From: Bradyrhizobium mercantei
Lineage (GTDB): Bacteria; Pseudomonadota; Alphaproteobacteria; Rhizobiales; Xanthobacteraceae
Assembly: GCF_001982635.1 (NCBI RefSeq)
Contig: NZ_MKFI01000003.1
Location: forward strand, 809,052-873,051
Direction of reading: 5' to 3'
Length of the DNA: 64,000 bases
Shown here: piece by piece, positions 16,349 to 24,963 of the stretch
Position numbering within the stretch: the first letter of the stretch is position 1
Layout: the number at the start of each line of letters is the position of its first letter
Notes under the pieces: generated by a model
Told to the model about the DNA's origin: nothing
Seen by the model: only the letters and a program-made list of their open reading frames with translations
The model's database searches: none
Program-made: the position numbers and the translations under genes

Positions 16349-17547
16349 CGCGCGTTGGACTAGCAGAGGATCACGACTTCGCCACGGGCGCGGTGGAGGC
16401 GGATGAAGCCTTCATTTCGCTCTCCGATCCCGATATCACCTCCGCGGAACTCGCTGCCGTGGAAGCGCTGCTGTGTTCGCCGCGAATTTCCAACGGGCCG
16501 GTCACCGAAGCGTTCGAGCAGGCTTTCGCAGCCTATCTTGGCCGCAAATATGCCGTTGCCGTCCCGAGCGGCACGTTAGGGCTTCTGCTTGCCTTGAAGG
16601 CTCTGGGCATCGGGCCGGGGCAGGAGGTGATCGCTTCGCCCTATTCGATGCGTGAGACGGTCCATGCCATCCGTCTTGCGGGTGCACGGGCGGTATTTGC
16701 CGACATCGACTATTGGTCGGGCGCCCTGGCTCCGGCGAAGGTGGAAGAGCGTATCACCCCCAGCACGGGAGCGATTCTTGCCGGCAATCCCAAAGGCCAC
16801 CCGGCGCCATGGTCGGAACTACGCGCGATCGCACAGCGCCATCAGCTACAGCTCTTGGAGGATTCAACCGAGGCGATCGGATCGAGATACAAGGGCGAAC
16901 TCGTCGGCCGCTTTGGCGATATCGCGGTCTTCGACTTTGCCCAGCCGTTGGCCTTAAGCTGTGGCGAAGGCGCAATGGTGGTGAGCGACGATATCGAGGT
17001 GGCCCTTGCCTTGCGTCGGCATCGCACGCACCGGCTGGATGAGCGCTCCTCCGTTGTCGTCGGCAGCGTGGCACCTTACCAGGCCGGCATGAGCGATCTC
17101 ACAGCGGCGTTGGGACTTGCTCAGCTAAAGCGCCTCGATGACATCCTGGAGCGACGCCGGTTGGTCGAACAGCTCTACAATGCGCATATGCAATCATTTG
17201 AGGGCATCAAGCCGCCCTATATCGGCCCCGATGTGACCGAGGTGAACTGGTTCCTCTATGTCGTCAATCTCGGGACCCGCTTCACGCGATCCAGCCGCGA
17301 CGCCATTATCGATGATCTGTGCGTCGAGCAGATCGAAGCCGCTGCTTATTGCCATCCTTTGCATTTGCAGCGCCAGTATCTTGATCTCGGCCATCGGCGT
17401 GGCGACTACCTGGTCACGGAGAAGATCGCCGATCGCGCCGTGGCGCTGCCGTTTCATGCCCATCTCACGAACGACCAGATCGAGTTTATCGTGGAGACGA
17501 TAAAGGATGCATCGATCAACGTCGGCGCAGGCGCAGCGATCTATTGA
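16345..17547 (+). CDS. DegT/DnrJ/EryC1-family protein lacking the PLP lysine
   Basis: A 400-residue member of the fold-type I sugar aminotransferase (DegT) family: SGPVTEAFEQAF-like N-terminus (ISNGPVTEAFEQAF), AVPSGTLGLLLAL, the PLP-ring aspartate in LEDSTEAIGSRYKG, and GEGAMVVSDD. In active enzymes the Schiff-base lysine lies a few residues before the GEG motif; here that stretch is FDFAQPLALSCGEG, with Leu202 where Lys is expected. A few family members use His there; Leu suggests a non-transaminating or ligand-binding role. The GTG start overlaps the previous gene. It is the last gene of the nifB-fdxN-nifZ run, so a nif role is inferred only from position. Confidence 0.85.
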   Translation: MTRVGLAEDHDFATGAVEADEAFISLSDPDITSAELAAVEALLCSPRISNGPVTEAFEQAFAAYLGRKYAVAVPSGTLGLLLALKALGIGPGQEVIASPYSMRETVHAIRLAGARAVFADIDYWSGALAPAKVEERITPSTGAILAGNPKGHPAPWSELRAIAQRHQLQLLEDSTEAIGSRYKGELVGRFGDIAVFDFAQPLALSCGEGAMVVSDDIEVALALRRHRTHRLDERSSVVVGSVAPYQAGMSDLTAALGLAQLKRLDDILERRRLVEQLYNAHMQSFEGIKPPYIGPDVTEVNWFLYVVNLGTRFTRSSRDAIIDDLCVEQIEAAAYCHPLHLQRQYLDLGHRRGDYLVTEKIADRAVALPFHAHLTNDQIEFIVETIKDASINVGAGAAIY

Positions 17548-17898
17548 ACCACTCAGCGTCCGCTACACGCAAAGCGAAGATTGAATGGCGATAGTGACGG
17601 CTTGTTGCGCAAGACGATCGACGTACCAAGCAGCACATGATAGCGGCGGTGCTGTGCGGCGAGGGGAGCACTATTCGGTACCAATGCAGACAGACTGGAT
17701 GCAGCTGCTGCTAGCTATTCGTCCCGGCAGGCGGCAAAGGACGCTCCTAAGTGGCGCGCGACGAGAATCAGAAGCTTGATAGCAGCGTAGGCGGGCGCTC
17801 CGCGTCGCGCCTTGACGTCCAAACACTGCTCGAAGCCAAGCCGTCACGATCAAGCTCTTCAGGGCGGAGGTCTGTGAACGTGCCGAAAAGGAAACTGA
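17548..17898 (+). other. Intergenic stretch at the end of the first nif block
   Basis: About 350 bp with no supported gene, no -24/-12 promoter and no clear terminator. It marks the transition from the nif block to the accessory patchwork. Confidence 0.5.
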
Positions 17899-18120
17899 AT
17901 GAATTCGCAGCAGGTCATCATTCACGTCCGCTTCGCGCCGAACGGGACTGTGGTCCAGATCAGCGGGCGTCCGGCGAAACTCACGCCACACCAATGGTTT
18001 GATGTCCTCAATGCGCGTGCCGGCCATGCGTATCGCCCATTGGCGGGAGGCCGTGGCGTATTTCGGCTGACCCGGGCTGCGGTCGATGCCTTCAGGCAGG
18101 AAGCTGCGACGGCGAGATGA
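17899..18120 (+). CDS. Small hypothetical protein
   Basis: A 73-residue soluble, slightly basic protein (MNSQQVIIHVRFAPNGTVVQ start) behind an AGGAAAC ribosome site. The central QISGRPAKLTPHQWFDVLN and C-terminal FRLTRAAVDAFRQEAATAR look like real protein composition, but no family is recognised. It stands alone between the DegT gene and pseudogene fragments. Confidence 0.55.
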   Translation: MNSQQVIIHVRFAPNGTVVQISGRPAKLTPHQWFDVLNARAGHAYRPLAGGRGVFRLTRAAVDAFRQEAATAR

Positions 18121-18166
18121 GTGAAGGGATCATCGGCAATATGGGGATTCATGAGAATCCGTGGAA

Positions 18167-18298
18167 CGGCTTCAGCGCCTCCTGCAACGCCGCATCATGC
18201 GCGCACCGCGGTGCCAGCAACAGGACCGCATCATAGGGCGGGATCGCATGCTTGGGATCAGCCAGCGTCTCGAGGTCGTATTCCTTGATCCGCCCCTC
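18167..18298 (-). pseudogene. 132-bp duplicate of the end of the osmoprotectant permease/binding gene
   Basis: On the minus strand this encodes a segment beginning EGRIKEYDLETLADPKHAIP and ending near ALKP, the same as part of the gene at 26870-28429. The DNA corresponds base for base to 26993-27124 with about six differences. Downstream and upstream homology ends abruptly, so it is an orphan fragment, evidently left by a duplication or recombination event. It is fused out of register to the remnant at 18299-18551. Confidence 0.85.
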
Positions 18299-18551
18299 CA
18301 ATAAGCGCCGCGCTGCTCTCCAGCTTCTCGGTGTGCTCGGCATGCTTGGCTTTGTCGTGGAAGCCAAGAAATAGAATCATCATGGGCGCGTAGTCGGCTT
18401 TCGCCTTGTCGATTTCGCCTGCCACATAACCCGCGACAAACGACTTGTTCGTGGTGCACTGTGCAAACAGTTCATTTCCATTTTAGAGGCCGTCGGCCTT
18501 CGCGAAGCCACTGATGAAGGTTAACAGCACATTGGCGATAGCTAGCTTCAT
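18299..18551 (-). pseudogene. Remnant of a Rap1a-like secreted protein with an internal stop
   Basis: Read from ATG 18551 on the minus strand, a signal-peptide-like start (MKLAIANVLLTFISGFAKAD) runs into an in-frame TAA at codon 23 (18483-18485); the same frame then continues NGNELFAQCTTNKSFVAGYV and AGEIDKAKADYAPMM. The Cys-then-GYVAG pattern resembles the Rap1a/Tai immunity-protein family. After about 80 codons the frame meets the duplicated fragment at 18298. Both a nonsense codon and a truncated 3' end mark it as a pseudogene. Family identity is tentative. Confidence 0.6.
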
Positions 18552-18602
18552 TTCCAATCCCCGAATATCGAACCATGAGCTGCTGATGCACGATGACGCT
18601 GC

Positions 18603-19367
18603 CTATCGCGCCGCAATGAACCTGCGCAGCAAAGCCTTGTCCTCGTCCAATAGGAAGATGCTGCTTGATGGATAGTCCAGCTGAACTTCCTGGCTCGCGC
18701 GCCCTTCCGGGATGACGTTCAGAAGGAATTGGAAAGCTGGATTGAAACGGCGCTTTTCCCAGCCGCTGGCCGTATGGAGCGCGGATGTTCGTTCCCGCTC
18801 TTCGTCTTCCAGAAGCAGGTTGGCCAAGGTCCGGGCATCCCGCTCCGTCGTGGATCCCCAACCCATGGCTTGGTGATCGACTTGTTCGTAGAATTTTTGG
18901 TCTAACCGTAGCCACCAGTGCCCACCGAACGCCCGCTGAATGCTAGTCAAACCCAGGGCATTGAGATCGAAAGCGGCTTTCTCGATGTCTTTTGGATCGA
19001 CTTGCGGCAGCAGCTTGCACAGATCGTCAATGGTAAGCCCACGCCCTGCCATGCCATCGCCAGGCGTGCGTGCGAGAGCCACGGCCAAATCCAAGCTAGG
19101 ACCGACCAGCGTTGTAGTTGGCAGCAGCATCTGCGCATGCCGGTCGAGCCGTTCGGAATGCTCGTTAGTGCGTTCTGAGATTGTAACTTCCCAATCAGTG
19201 CGGGCTTTCTGAGCTTGGCTAGGGATCAATTCGCCAGCCAGTTTGACCACCACGCCGCCAAGCGGGATTTCGCCGGCCACGGCTTCAATGAAACTTCGTA
19301 CCTTGTCGTCCGGATGGTTTTTCTCCGGTGGCTTGATCGGCTTGCGATCCTCTTGGTCGTTGTTCAT
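18603..19367 (-). CDS. Hypothetical protein
   Basis: A 254-residue soluble protein not recognised. The N-terminus is very hydrophilic (MNNDQEDRKPIKPPEKNHPD), followed by a possible amphipathic segment with GEIPLGGVVVKLAGELIP, a helical middle and a winged-helix-like stretch (GLTIDDLCKLLPQVDPKDIE, then LNALGLTSIQRAFGGHWWLR). The latter resembles a small DNA-binding or effector-associated wHTH domain, as often found in defence-linked genes; this is inference. It stands alone. Confidence 0.6.
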   Translation of the reverse strand: MNNDQEDRKPIKPPEKNHPDDKVRSFIEAVAGEIPLGGVVVKLAGELIPSQAQKARTDWEVTISERTNEHSERLDRHAQMLLPTTTLVGPSLDLAVALARTPGDGMAGRGLTIDDLCKLLPQVDPKDIEKAAFDLNALGLTSIQRAFGGHWWLRLDQKFYEQVDHQAMGWGSTTERDARTLANLLLEDEERERTSALHTASGWEKRRFNPAFQFLLNVIPEGRASQEVQLDYPSSSIFLLDEDKALLRRFIAAR

Positions 19368-19560
19368 GGCTCACCCACATGAAGTTGTGGGCGCTAGCAA
19401 AAGCGCCTCGGATGGGCCGGGCCAAGAGATTTCGTCACTTACCAACCGTTGCGCCCGTCCTTCTATAACTTCACGTGGCTGGAGAACCCGAGACGCGGTA
19501 TTCAAGAACCCCTTGCGACTTATAGCATAAAGTAATATATTATGAGGCAAGGAGGTGCGT

Positions 19561-19839
19561 ATGGCCACGAGTTATACTGTCGGCAAGCACTACGAGAGCT
19601 TCATCAAGGATCTCGTCGACAGCGGTCGCTATGCAACCGCTAGCGAAGTGATGCGGGAGGGACTGCGCCTTGTTGAAGAACGCGAGGAGCGTCGCAAGGT
19701 GAAGCTTGAAGCATTGCGTGCCGCCATACAGGAAGGCCTTGAAAGCGGTCCGGCCGAACCGTTTGAGCCAGGCGAACTGGTCGAACAAATTAAGGCCCGA
19801 GGACGTAAACGGCTGAAAGCCGGGAAGCATGGCGGGTAA
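19561..19839 (+). CDS. parD: ParD-family type II antitoxin
   Basis: A 92-residue ParD/CopG-type antitoxin: ribbon-helix-helix N-terminus (MATSYTVGKHYESFIKDLVD), then SGRYATASEVMREGLRLVEE and a charged toxin-binding tail. The ATG at 19561 has GGAGG five bases upstream; the in-frame GTG at 19555 overlaps that ribosome site. An AT-rich promoter-like stretch (TATAGCATAAAGTAATATATTATG) precedes it; such promoters are usually autorepressed by the antitoxin. Its partner toxin gene directly downstream is frameshifted. Confidence 0.88.
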   Translation: MATSYTVGKHYESFIKDLVDSGRYATASEVMREGLRLVEEREERRKVKLEALRAAIQEGLESGPAEPFEPGELVEQIKARGRKRLKAGKHGG

Positions 19840-20124
19840 TCTCACCAGGCGGCCCCAGGCGAGACCGACCTGGACGAGATTTGGCTCTTCATCGCGTCAG
19901 ACAATATCGCCGCTGCAGACCGCGTGGTCGATCGTATCGGCAACATCTTTCAGATGCTTGCTGAGAATCCACTGGCGGGCCGGCAGCGGCCCGAATTGGG
20001 TATGAGCATTCGGAGCTTTCCGGTCGGCAACTACGTACTCTTCTACGAAGCATTTCCCAACGGCGTTGAGATCGTGCGGGTGCTGCACGGCGCTCGCGAT
20101 ATCACGCCGGAGGATCTCGACTGA
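19829..20124 (+). pseudogene. parE: ParE/RelE-type toxin, frameshifted near the start
   Basis: The ATG at 19829, overlapping parD, opens MAGNLTRRPQAR, a normal ParE start. The reading then continues as a ParE body in another frame (DLDEIWLFIASDNIAAADRV, then AGRQRPELGMSIRSFPVGNY and the end EIVRVLHGARDITPEDLD). A single-base deletion at about 19862-19868 explains the break. The toxin is therefore probably not made, leaving an orphan antitoxin, unless the base is a sequencing error or frameshifting occurs. Confidence 0.75.
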
Positions 20125-20536
20125 GTACTTTGCTTTGTCAGCCGTCGCACAATCGCAATTACGATTTTACGATTATGAGGCGCTGGCTGATGTTGTACAG
20201 CGGCTTAGCCGCGAGTATGGAGATCGATGGCCCGCCCCAATTTCAAGGGGGCGACCCACTCTGTTCCGTCGGGCTGAACGTCCAGTAGTACGTTTAGCAC
20301 CTTATCGCTCCTCCAAAGTTTTCGGCGAGCTGGGCAAATGGCGTGCCGAACGGCTTTAGCGCCAGCCGCTCCGATCTCGAGCGGGATGCAGCTCTTGCTG
20401 AGCACCTCGAATCTGTGGCGGATGAAGTTCGGCACGAACATGCGTTCCGCGGGCCCCTTCGACCAGGATGGCGGCATTACGGACTGTCGCAGGACGCGCC
20501 GATCGGCGCCGAACCCGCTGGCAACCCGGGCTTGTG
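20125..20536. other. Gap with possible decayed mobile-element sequence
   Basis: About 410 bp. Open frames exist on both strands, one minus-strand stretch reading DKVLNVLLDVQPDGTEWVAP, but no complete gene or clear family is recognisable. Confidence 0.35.
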
Positions 20537-22297
20537 TTATTGCGGGCCGCTTGCAGCTTTCCGGTGCCTCTCGGCACACTGGGACACCTCGTCAGCCGAT
20601 ACGGTCAAGTGCGTACGGCCCTTGCCGCTTGGGATCTCCGGCGGCGTTTCAGCGGCTGTGTAGTCCGGCGTGTCGTCTTTCCAGCGTACTGAGCCGAACG
20701 GCCTCTCCAGCATGCGGCGGACGCGCACCGGCGTGGAGCCGATGTGGAAGTTAATCGCTCGCTGCTCCTGCGCACGCTCCGACTGGGTCGAGCGGTTGCG
20801 CCAGCGCAAGTAGTCGAACCAGGTTGGACAGTGGTAGCGCTCGGTCCACAATTCGGGATTGGCAATGTCGCGCGCGATCGACCAGCCATAGGCGCCGTTG
20901 CGCTGGCGGGATAATTGCACGTCCTGCATGACACCATGAAACGCCCGCGCATTGTCCTGTGCAACCCGGTATTCGATCTCGACGACGAGTGGCCCGCTCC
21001 GTCCGGTCAAGTCGAGCCGTACCTCTGGATCGGCGAGCAGTTCGGCCTCCTCACCCCGCGTGACGACGCGGGGCATCGGCAGCCAAAGACCGATCAGTGG
21101 TGAGGCGAGCATCAGGGCGGCCGACACCAGCAGCGCCGCTTCAACTCCGGCCGCGTCGGTCAGATGGCCCCAACCCCAGCTGCCGACGGCAATCCCGCCG
21201 GAACTCGCCGCCTGATAGGCTGCAAGCGAGCGTCCGGCCACCCAGCGCGGCGCCGACAACTGCACGCCAATGTTGAACACCGCCCACGCCATCATCCACA
21301 CGGCCCCCGCCAGGACCAGTGCTGCCGCGGTCAATGTCGGTTCGCGGCTGAGCGCAACCGCGGCGATCGCAGCGCCCATGGACAGTGCGCAGGCGCGGAT
21401 CGCGGCCTCGCCGCTCATCCGCTTGCGCACTTCGGTGATGCTCAGCGCGCCTATTACCGCACCCAGGCCAAAGGCGCCGAGCATGATACCGTAGGTCTGG
21501 GCGTCGCCATGCAAAAGGTCGCGCGCGACGAGCGGCATCAGCGCAGTGATCGCGCCGCCGACGATGCCGGTCACGAGAGTGCGGGCCAGCACGATCTTGA
21601 TCGATGGTGAATTGCTGATGTAGCGCACGCCAGACACCATGGCGCGGCTCAGTCCCTCACGCGGGAGCCGCGAAGGCGCGCTGATGCGTTCCCACAGGAA
21701 TAAGGCGGCCATCAACGGCAGATAGAGGAGCGAGTTGAGTGCAAATGCAACCACTGCGCCCGCCGTCGCCACCACCACTCCGCCGATTGCCGGACCCACG
21801 CTGCGCGCGATATTGTAGCTGATGCCGTTCAATGCGATGGCCGCAGGCAGCTGCGCTTCCGACTGTACTTGTTCGCTGACCGACGATTGCCAAGACGGTC
21901 CCATCAGCGCCATGCCGCTGCCAACGACGAAGCAGAGCACAAGCAAGAGGTTCGGTGTGACCAGGCCCAACCAGGCGACGACCGTCAGGGCGGTTGCGCC
22001 GGCGAACGCGATGCCAAGCGCAACCAACGCCACGATACGTCGGTCGTACATATCAGCGATTGCGCCGGCTGGCATCGAAATCAACATCACCGGCAACAGC
22101 AGCGCGGTCTGCACCAACGCGACCTTGTCGGCCGAGGACGTCATCTGCGTCATCGCCCAGGCCGCACCGACACCTTGAATCAAGATGCCGAGGTTGGAGA
22201 GGAGGCTCGCAAGCCAAATGCGACGGAAGGTCGCGTGTCGTAGCGGCGCCGTGATGCCGTCGGCGTTACGCGTCTGGACTTTGGCTGGATCCATCAT
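20537..22297 (-). CDS. MFS exporter of the MFS_3/EntS-like type
   Basis: A 586-residue membrane protein. The first 410 residues hold about twelve hydrophobic spans with the MFS loop motif GAIADMYDRRIVALVAL, and the layout fits the PF05977 (transmembrane secretion effector/EntS-like) group. About 170 further residues form a soluble C-terminal domain (VVEIEYRVAQDNARAFHGVM, then DIANPELWTERYHCPTWFDY), as seen in this group. Substrate unknown; relatives export siderophores or drugs. Start MMDPAKVQ at 22297. It stands alone between the parDE region and a gap of 600 bp. Confidence 0.88.
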   Translation of the reverse strand: MMDPAKVQTRNADGITAPLRHATFRRIWLASLLSNLGILIQGVGAAWAMTQMTSSADKVALVQTALLLPVMLISMPAGAIADMYDRRIVALVALGIAFAGATALTVVAWLGLVTPNLLLVLCFVVGSGMALMGPSWQSSVSEQVQSEAQLPAAIALNGISYNIARSVGPAIGGVVVATAGAVVAFALNSLLYLPLMAALFLWERISAPSRLPREGLSRAMVSGVRYISNSPSIKIVLARTLVTGIVGGAITALMPLVARDLLHGDAQTYGIMLGAFGLGAVIGALSITEVRKRMSGEAAIRACALSMGAAIAAVALSREPTLTAAALVLAGAVWMMAWAVFNIGVQLSAPRWVAGRSLAAYQAASSGGIAVGSWGWGHLTDAAGVEAALLVSAALMLASPLIGLWLPMPRVVTRGEEAELLADPEVRLDLTGRSGPLVVEIEYRVAQDNARAFHGVMQDVQLSRQRNGAYGWSIARDIANPELWTERYHCPTWFDYLRWRNRSTQSERAQEQRAINFHIGSTPVRVRRMLERPFGSVRWKDDTPDYTAAETPPEIPSGKGRTHLTVSADEVSQCAERHRKAASGPQ

Positions 22298-22925
22298 ATC
22301 GGTCGATATGATTTAACACGATTCGATTCTGGTGCGAATCACAAGGATGTTCCCGGCGCGATATCGCGTTCAAACACGCGATCGGTCGTGAAATGCGATG
22401 ACTCTATCGTTTTTTTGATGCGGGCGATGATCCTACTTGCGTCGCCGTCATGCGGCTCATAACAACCTGACGTCGCGGAGTGAGTGGCCAAGAAACGCTC
22501 ACCATTCCGAACCGATACTTGGTAAGTGATATGAGCTGCCATGCCCGTGGTGATCGGCTGCGCGCGCGTAGCGGCGTCCAACAATGGTGTATGGCCTCGA
22601 CGGCGCGGGGCCGTCGGGTGAAAGTTGCGGGTCTCGCGTCCGCGTTGTGGGGCCCCTATTGCGAGATGTCCGCGGCGGCCTTCGAGGCCTTATTGGCGGC
22701 GCCGTCGATGGCGGCAATACTATAACGCCAGTATCAAGGGTTCTGGCTCAGATGGTCCTTTTGATTGTCGCCCGCATCGGGTACCCAAATATCAGGTCCT
22801 CGTCGGGTGGGTCGATCCTGCGCCTCTCTCCTGGACGACGGCCGGCGCAAGCCCGTCGGTCGTCATCGGTAATCGATGACAGCGTGACGACGTTGTTCGA
22901 AGCGTCGTCACGCAGGTTAGCTATG
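22298..22925. other. Gap with one possible short minus-strand ORF
   Basis: About 630 bp. A minus-strand frame ending at 22339 (from an ATG near 22542, about 67 codons, MAAHITYQVSVRNGERFLAT start) has a protein-like composition but no ribosome site and no family. The rest is empty. Confidence 0.35.
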
Positions 22926-23435
22926 TCATTTGCGATTCTTCGTGTTCGAGAGCTTCTCGCTTGCCCCGCCCGTGACCGCCTCGCCACCAGCTGACGACAA
23001 TTTTGACTTGTCGCCGCTAGCGAAAGTGAAGGTGTCGGCCCCGGCGCTGATGCCATTCCACACCACCGGCTCGGCGAGCGAAAGCAGCCAAAGGCCCTGA
23101 AAGCCCGACGCAGCATTGAGTTGTCCGGTCCACACGGTAGTCGAGCCGCAGCCTACGAAGTTGACTGAAAAGCTGATCGCCGTGCCGTTATTGGTCTGGG
23201 CGAGCCAGCCTGTCATGGTCTGAGGCGCGCCTTCATCGCAGCTATTGCTCGCGTTGTTGGTATAGGTACCGGAAATCGCGCCTGTGCTCTGGTTGTAGCT
23301 GTCGACCGCTAGGGTCGAGCCGTATTGGTTGGTCCAGGTCCAGAGGGGTTGCGCCTTTGCCGGTCCCGCCAGTAGCACTCCCCCGAGGCAAGCCGCGCCC
23401 ATCCATTTCGCCAATTTCCAGTTTGCTTGAGACAT
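22926..23435 (-). CDS. Bradavidin-like secreted avidin
   Basis: A 169-residue protein with a signal peptide (KWMGAACLGGVLLAGPAKAQ) and an avidin/streptavidin beta-barrel: WTWTNQYGSTLAVDSYNQST, SGTYTNNASNSCDEG, then VWTGQLNAASGFQGLWLLSL and WNGISAGADTFTF. It strongly resembles Bradyrhizobium bradavidin, including the two Cys residues and the C-terminal SEKLSNTK segment, which in bradavidin can occupy the biotin site. It should bind biotin outside the cytoplasm. An alternative start lies four codons upstream at 23447, with GGAG five bases before it. Confidence 0.9.
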   Translation of the reverse strand: MSQANWKLAKWMGAACLGGVLLAGPAKAQPLWTWTNQYGSTLAVDSYNQSTGAISGTYTNNASNSCDEGAPQTMTGWLAQTNNGTAISFSVNFVGCGSTTVWTGQLNAASGFQGLWLLSLAEPVVWNGISAGADTFTFASGDKSKLSSAGGEAVTGGASEKLSNTKNRK

Positions 23436-23495
23436 TGCCGACTCCATGTCGCTCCAGAAGCGGAGCTGGCTGCTTATAAACATGGCCGCTGGCAA

Positions 23496-24068
23496 GTTAA
23501 ACGTGTAATATATTTTTATTGCACTAATAGGTAGAATGATGAGGCGACCGCTCTCTTAGCCTTCAGTTCGATGAGGGAGGGGGCCGCGGTAACCAGAACT
23601 CCGCGTGACCGCATCGCCGCGCTGGTGTTGCCGTGCCGTTGCAGCTGCCGTGCCACCAATTGACCGGGAACACCATCGCCTTTGTCGAGATCCTCCAGGG
23701 CTATGAAGGATTATCCATTGTGGTCCGGTAATGCCGAGCTCACTGGCCGTGTGCCAGGGGAGCTCGCAGAGATGATGCCCCAGCCAAGTCCGCGGAGGAA
23801 ATTAGAGAAAATCTGTCAGAGCGGTAGATTAAAGTTGGTACGGATCGGACCATCGCGGGCGTGCGACGGTTGAGCCCTTTCCGTGGGAATGATTTAGGGA
23901 TCATATCGCCGTTCGGCAGCGCATTTGCATCGAAATTCTTCCTTCGTGCTGAGGATTTTCTGTATCGCTCAAATACGAGCCAGACAGTATCCTTTTGATG
24001 GGACGCAGCAGAGCGACGACGTCAACTGCCGTACCAATTGAGTGGTCAGTTCGCTATAACGGCAAGCT
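23496..24068. other. Intergenic stretch, nothing supported
   Basis: About 570 bp upstream of the avidin and SieB-like genes. Short frames only, without ribosome sites or families. An AT-rich patch at about 23505-23540 (TAATATATTTTTATTGCAC) could hold the avidin promoter. Confidence 0.4.
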
Positions 24069-24566
24069 ATGGAATGGGTTGGCTCTGTATTCACGGCTGT
24101 CATCAATGCGGGCTGGAAGATCTATCTTGCAGCGTTGCTGGCGAGTGCCGCATTGCTTTTTCTTCCCGACGGCTTCGTTCGGCAACTCGGTCTAGAGGAA
24201 TTGCGACAGACTTATCGGATGTATGCCGGTGTCGTCTTGGTCGTATCGGCCAGCTTGCTTTCGGTCGCGCTCATTTCTGCTCTGACCAAAGCTGCGATGC
24301 GGCCTTGGAAGGACCGGCAATTCCAGCGCTTGGTACGCGAAAGGCTAGAACAGTTGACCGAAGCCGAAAAAGAGTTCTTGCGTCCGTACATCGTCGAAAA
24401 TGAGAACTCCATCTACGCTCCGATCAGCGACGGGATAACGGGCGGCTTGGTCGCCAAGCAGATCATTTACCGGTCTTCGCAAGTGAGCCACGGGTTTAAC
24501 TTCCCGTACAATCTTCAGCCGTTAGTCCGCACGATTCTAACCCAGCATCCGGAACTGCTGGAGTGA
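24069..24566 (+). CDS. Superinfection exclusion protein B (SieB)-like membrane protein
   Basis: A 165-residue protein with two hydrophobic spans (about residues 12-32 and 50-72), followed by a cytoplasmic domain LTEAEKEFLRPYIVENENSI and IIYRSSQVSHGFNFPYNLQP. This matches the layout of the SieB family, phage- and chromosome-encoded proteins that block infection by other phages. Function here is inferred from the family. It is followed by an Mrr-like nuclease gene 400 bp on. Confidence 0.75.
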   Translation: MEWVGSVFTAVINAGWKIYLAALLASAALLFLPDGFVRQLGLEELRQTYRMYAGVVLVVSASLLSVALISALTKAAMRPWKDRQFQRLVRERLEQLTEAEKEFLRPYIVENENSIYAPISDGITGGLVAKQIIYRSSQVSHGFNFPYNLQPLVRTILTQHPELLE

Positions 24567-24963
24567 GGACAATGACAACATGAAAAAACGAGGGGGCTGT
24601 CAGCACTCGGTAGGGCGCCCTCGATGAACTGATGCAGGCCCTTGGTCAGCCCCGGGGCAGGACTGGCGGAGAGTGTCGGGGTTGTTGCCAAATTCTACTC
24701 CAAGGCGCGGAAGGTTGCGGTTCCGAAGGTCAGAGGCTGATCGGGATGAGAATGGCGCAAGGGCTCGGTCGAGTGACTCTTGTCAGCAACAGCCCTTTGC
24801 GGCCGATGCCAGAGCCGCGATCCAGCGTGACCTCCCAGCCTCCGTTAAATCGAAGACGCTCGAAGATATTCGTAGTTGGCTTGAACGGCCCATGAAAGCC
24901 ACCGGATGTTGCGACGAAGGTGAAGATCATGCTTCGGGACTTGGCCGATAGAAAAGGGGGAGC
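24567..24963. other. Gap, no supported gene
   Basis: About 400 bp between the SieB-like and Mrr-like genes. A plus-strand frame includes SKTLEDIRSWLERPMKATGC, which looks like a scrap of coding sequence, but it has neither a start with a ribosome site nor a recognisable family. Confidence 0.35.
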
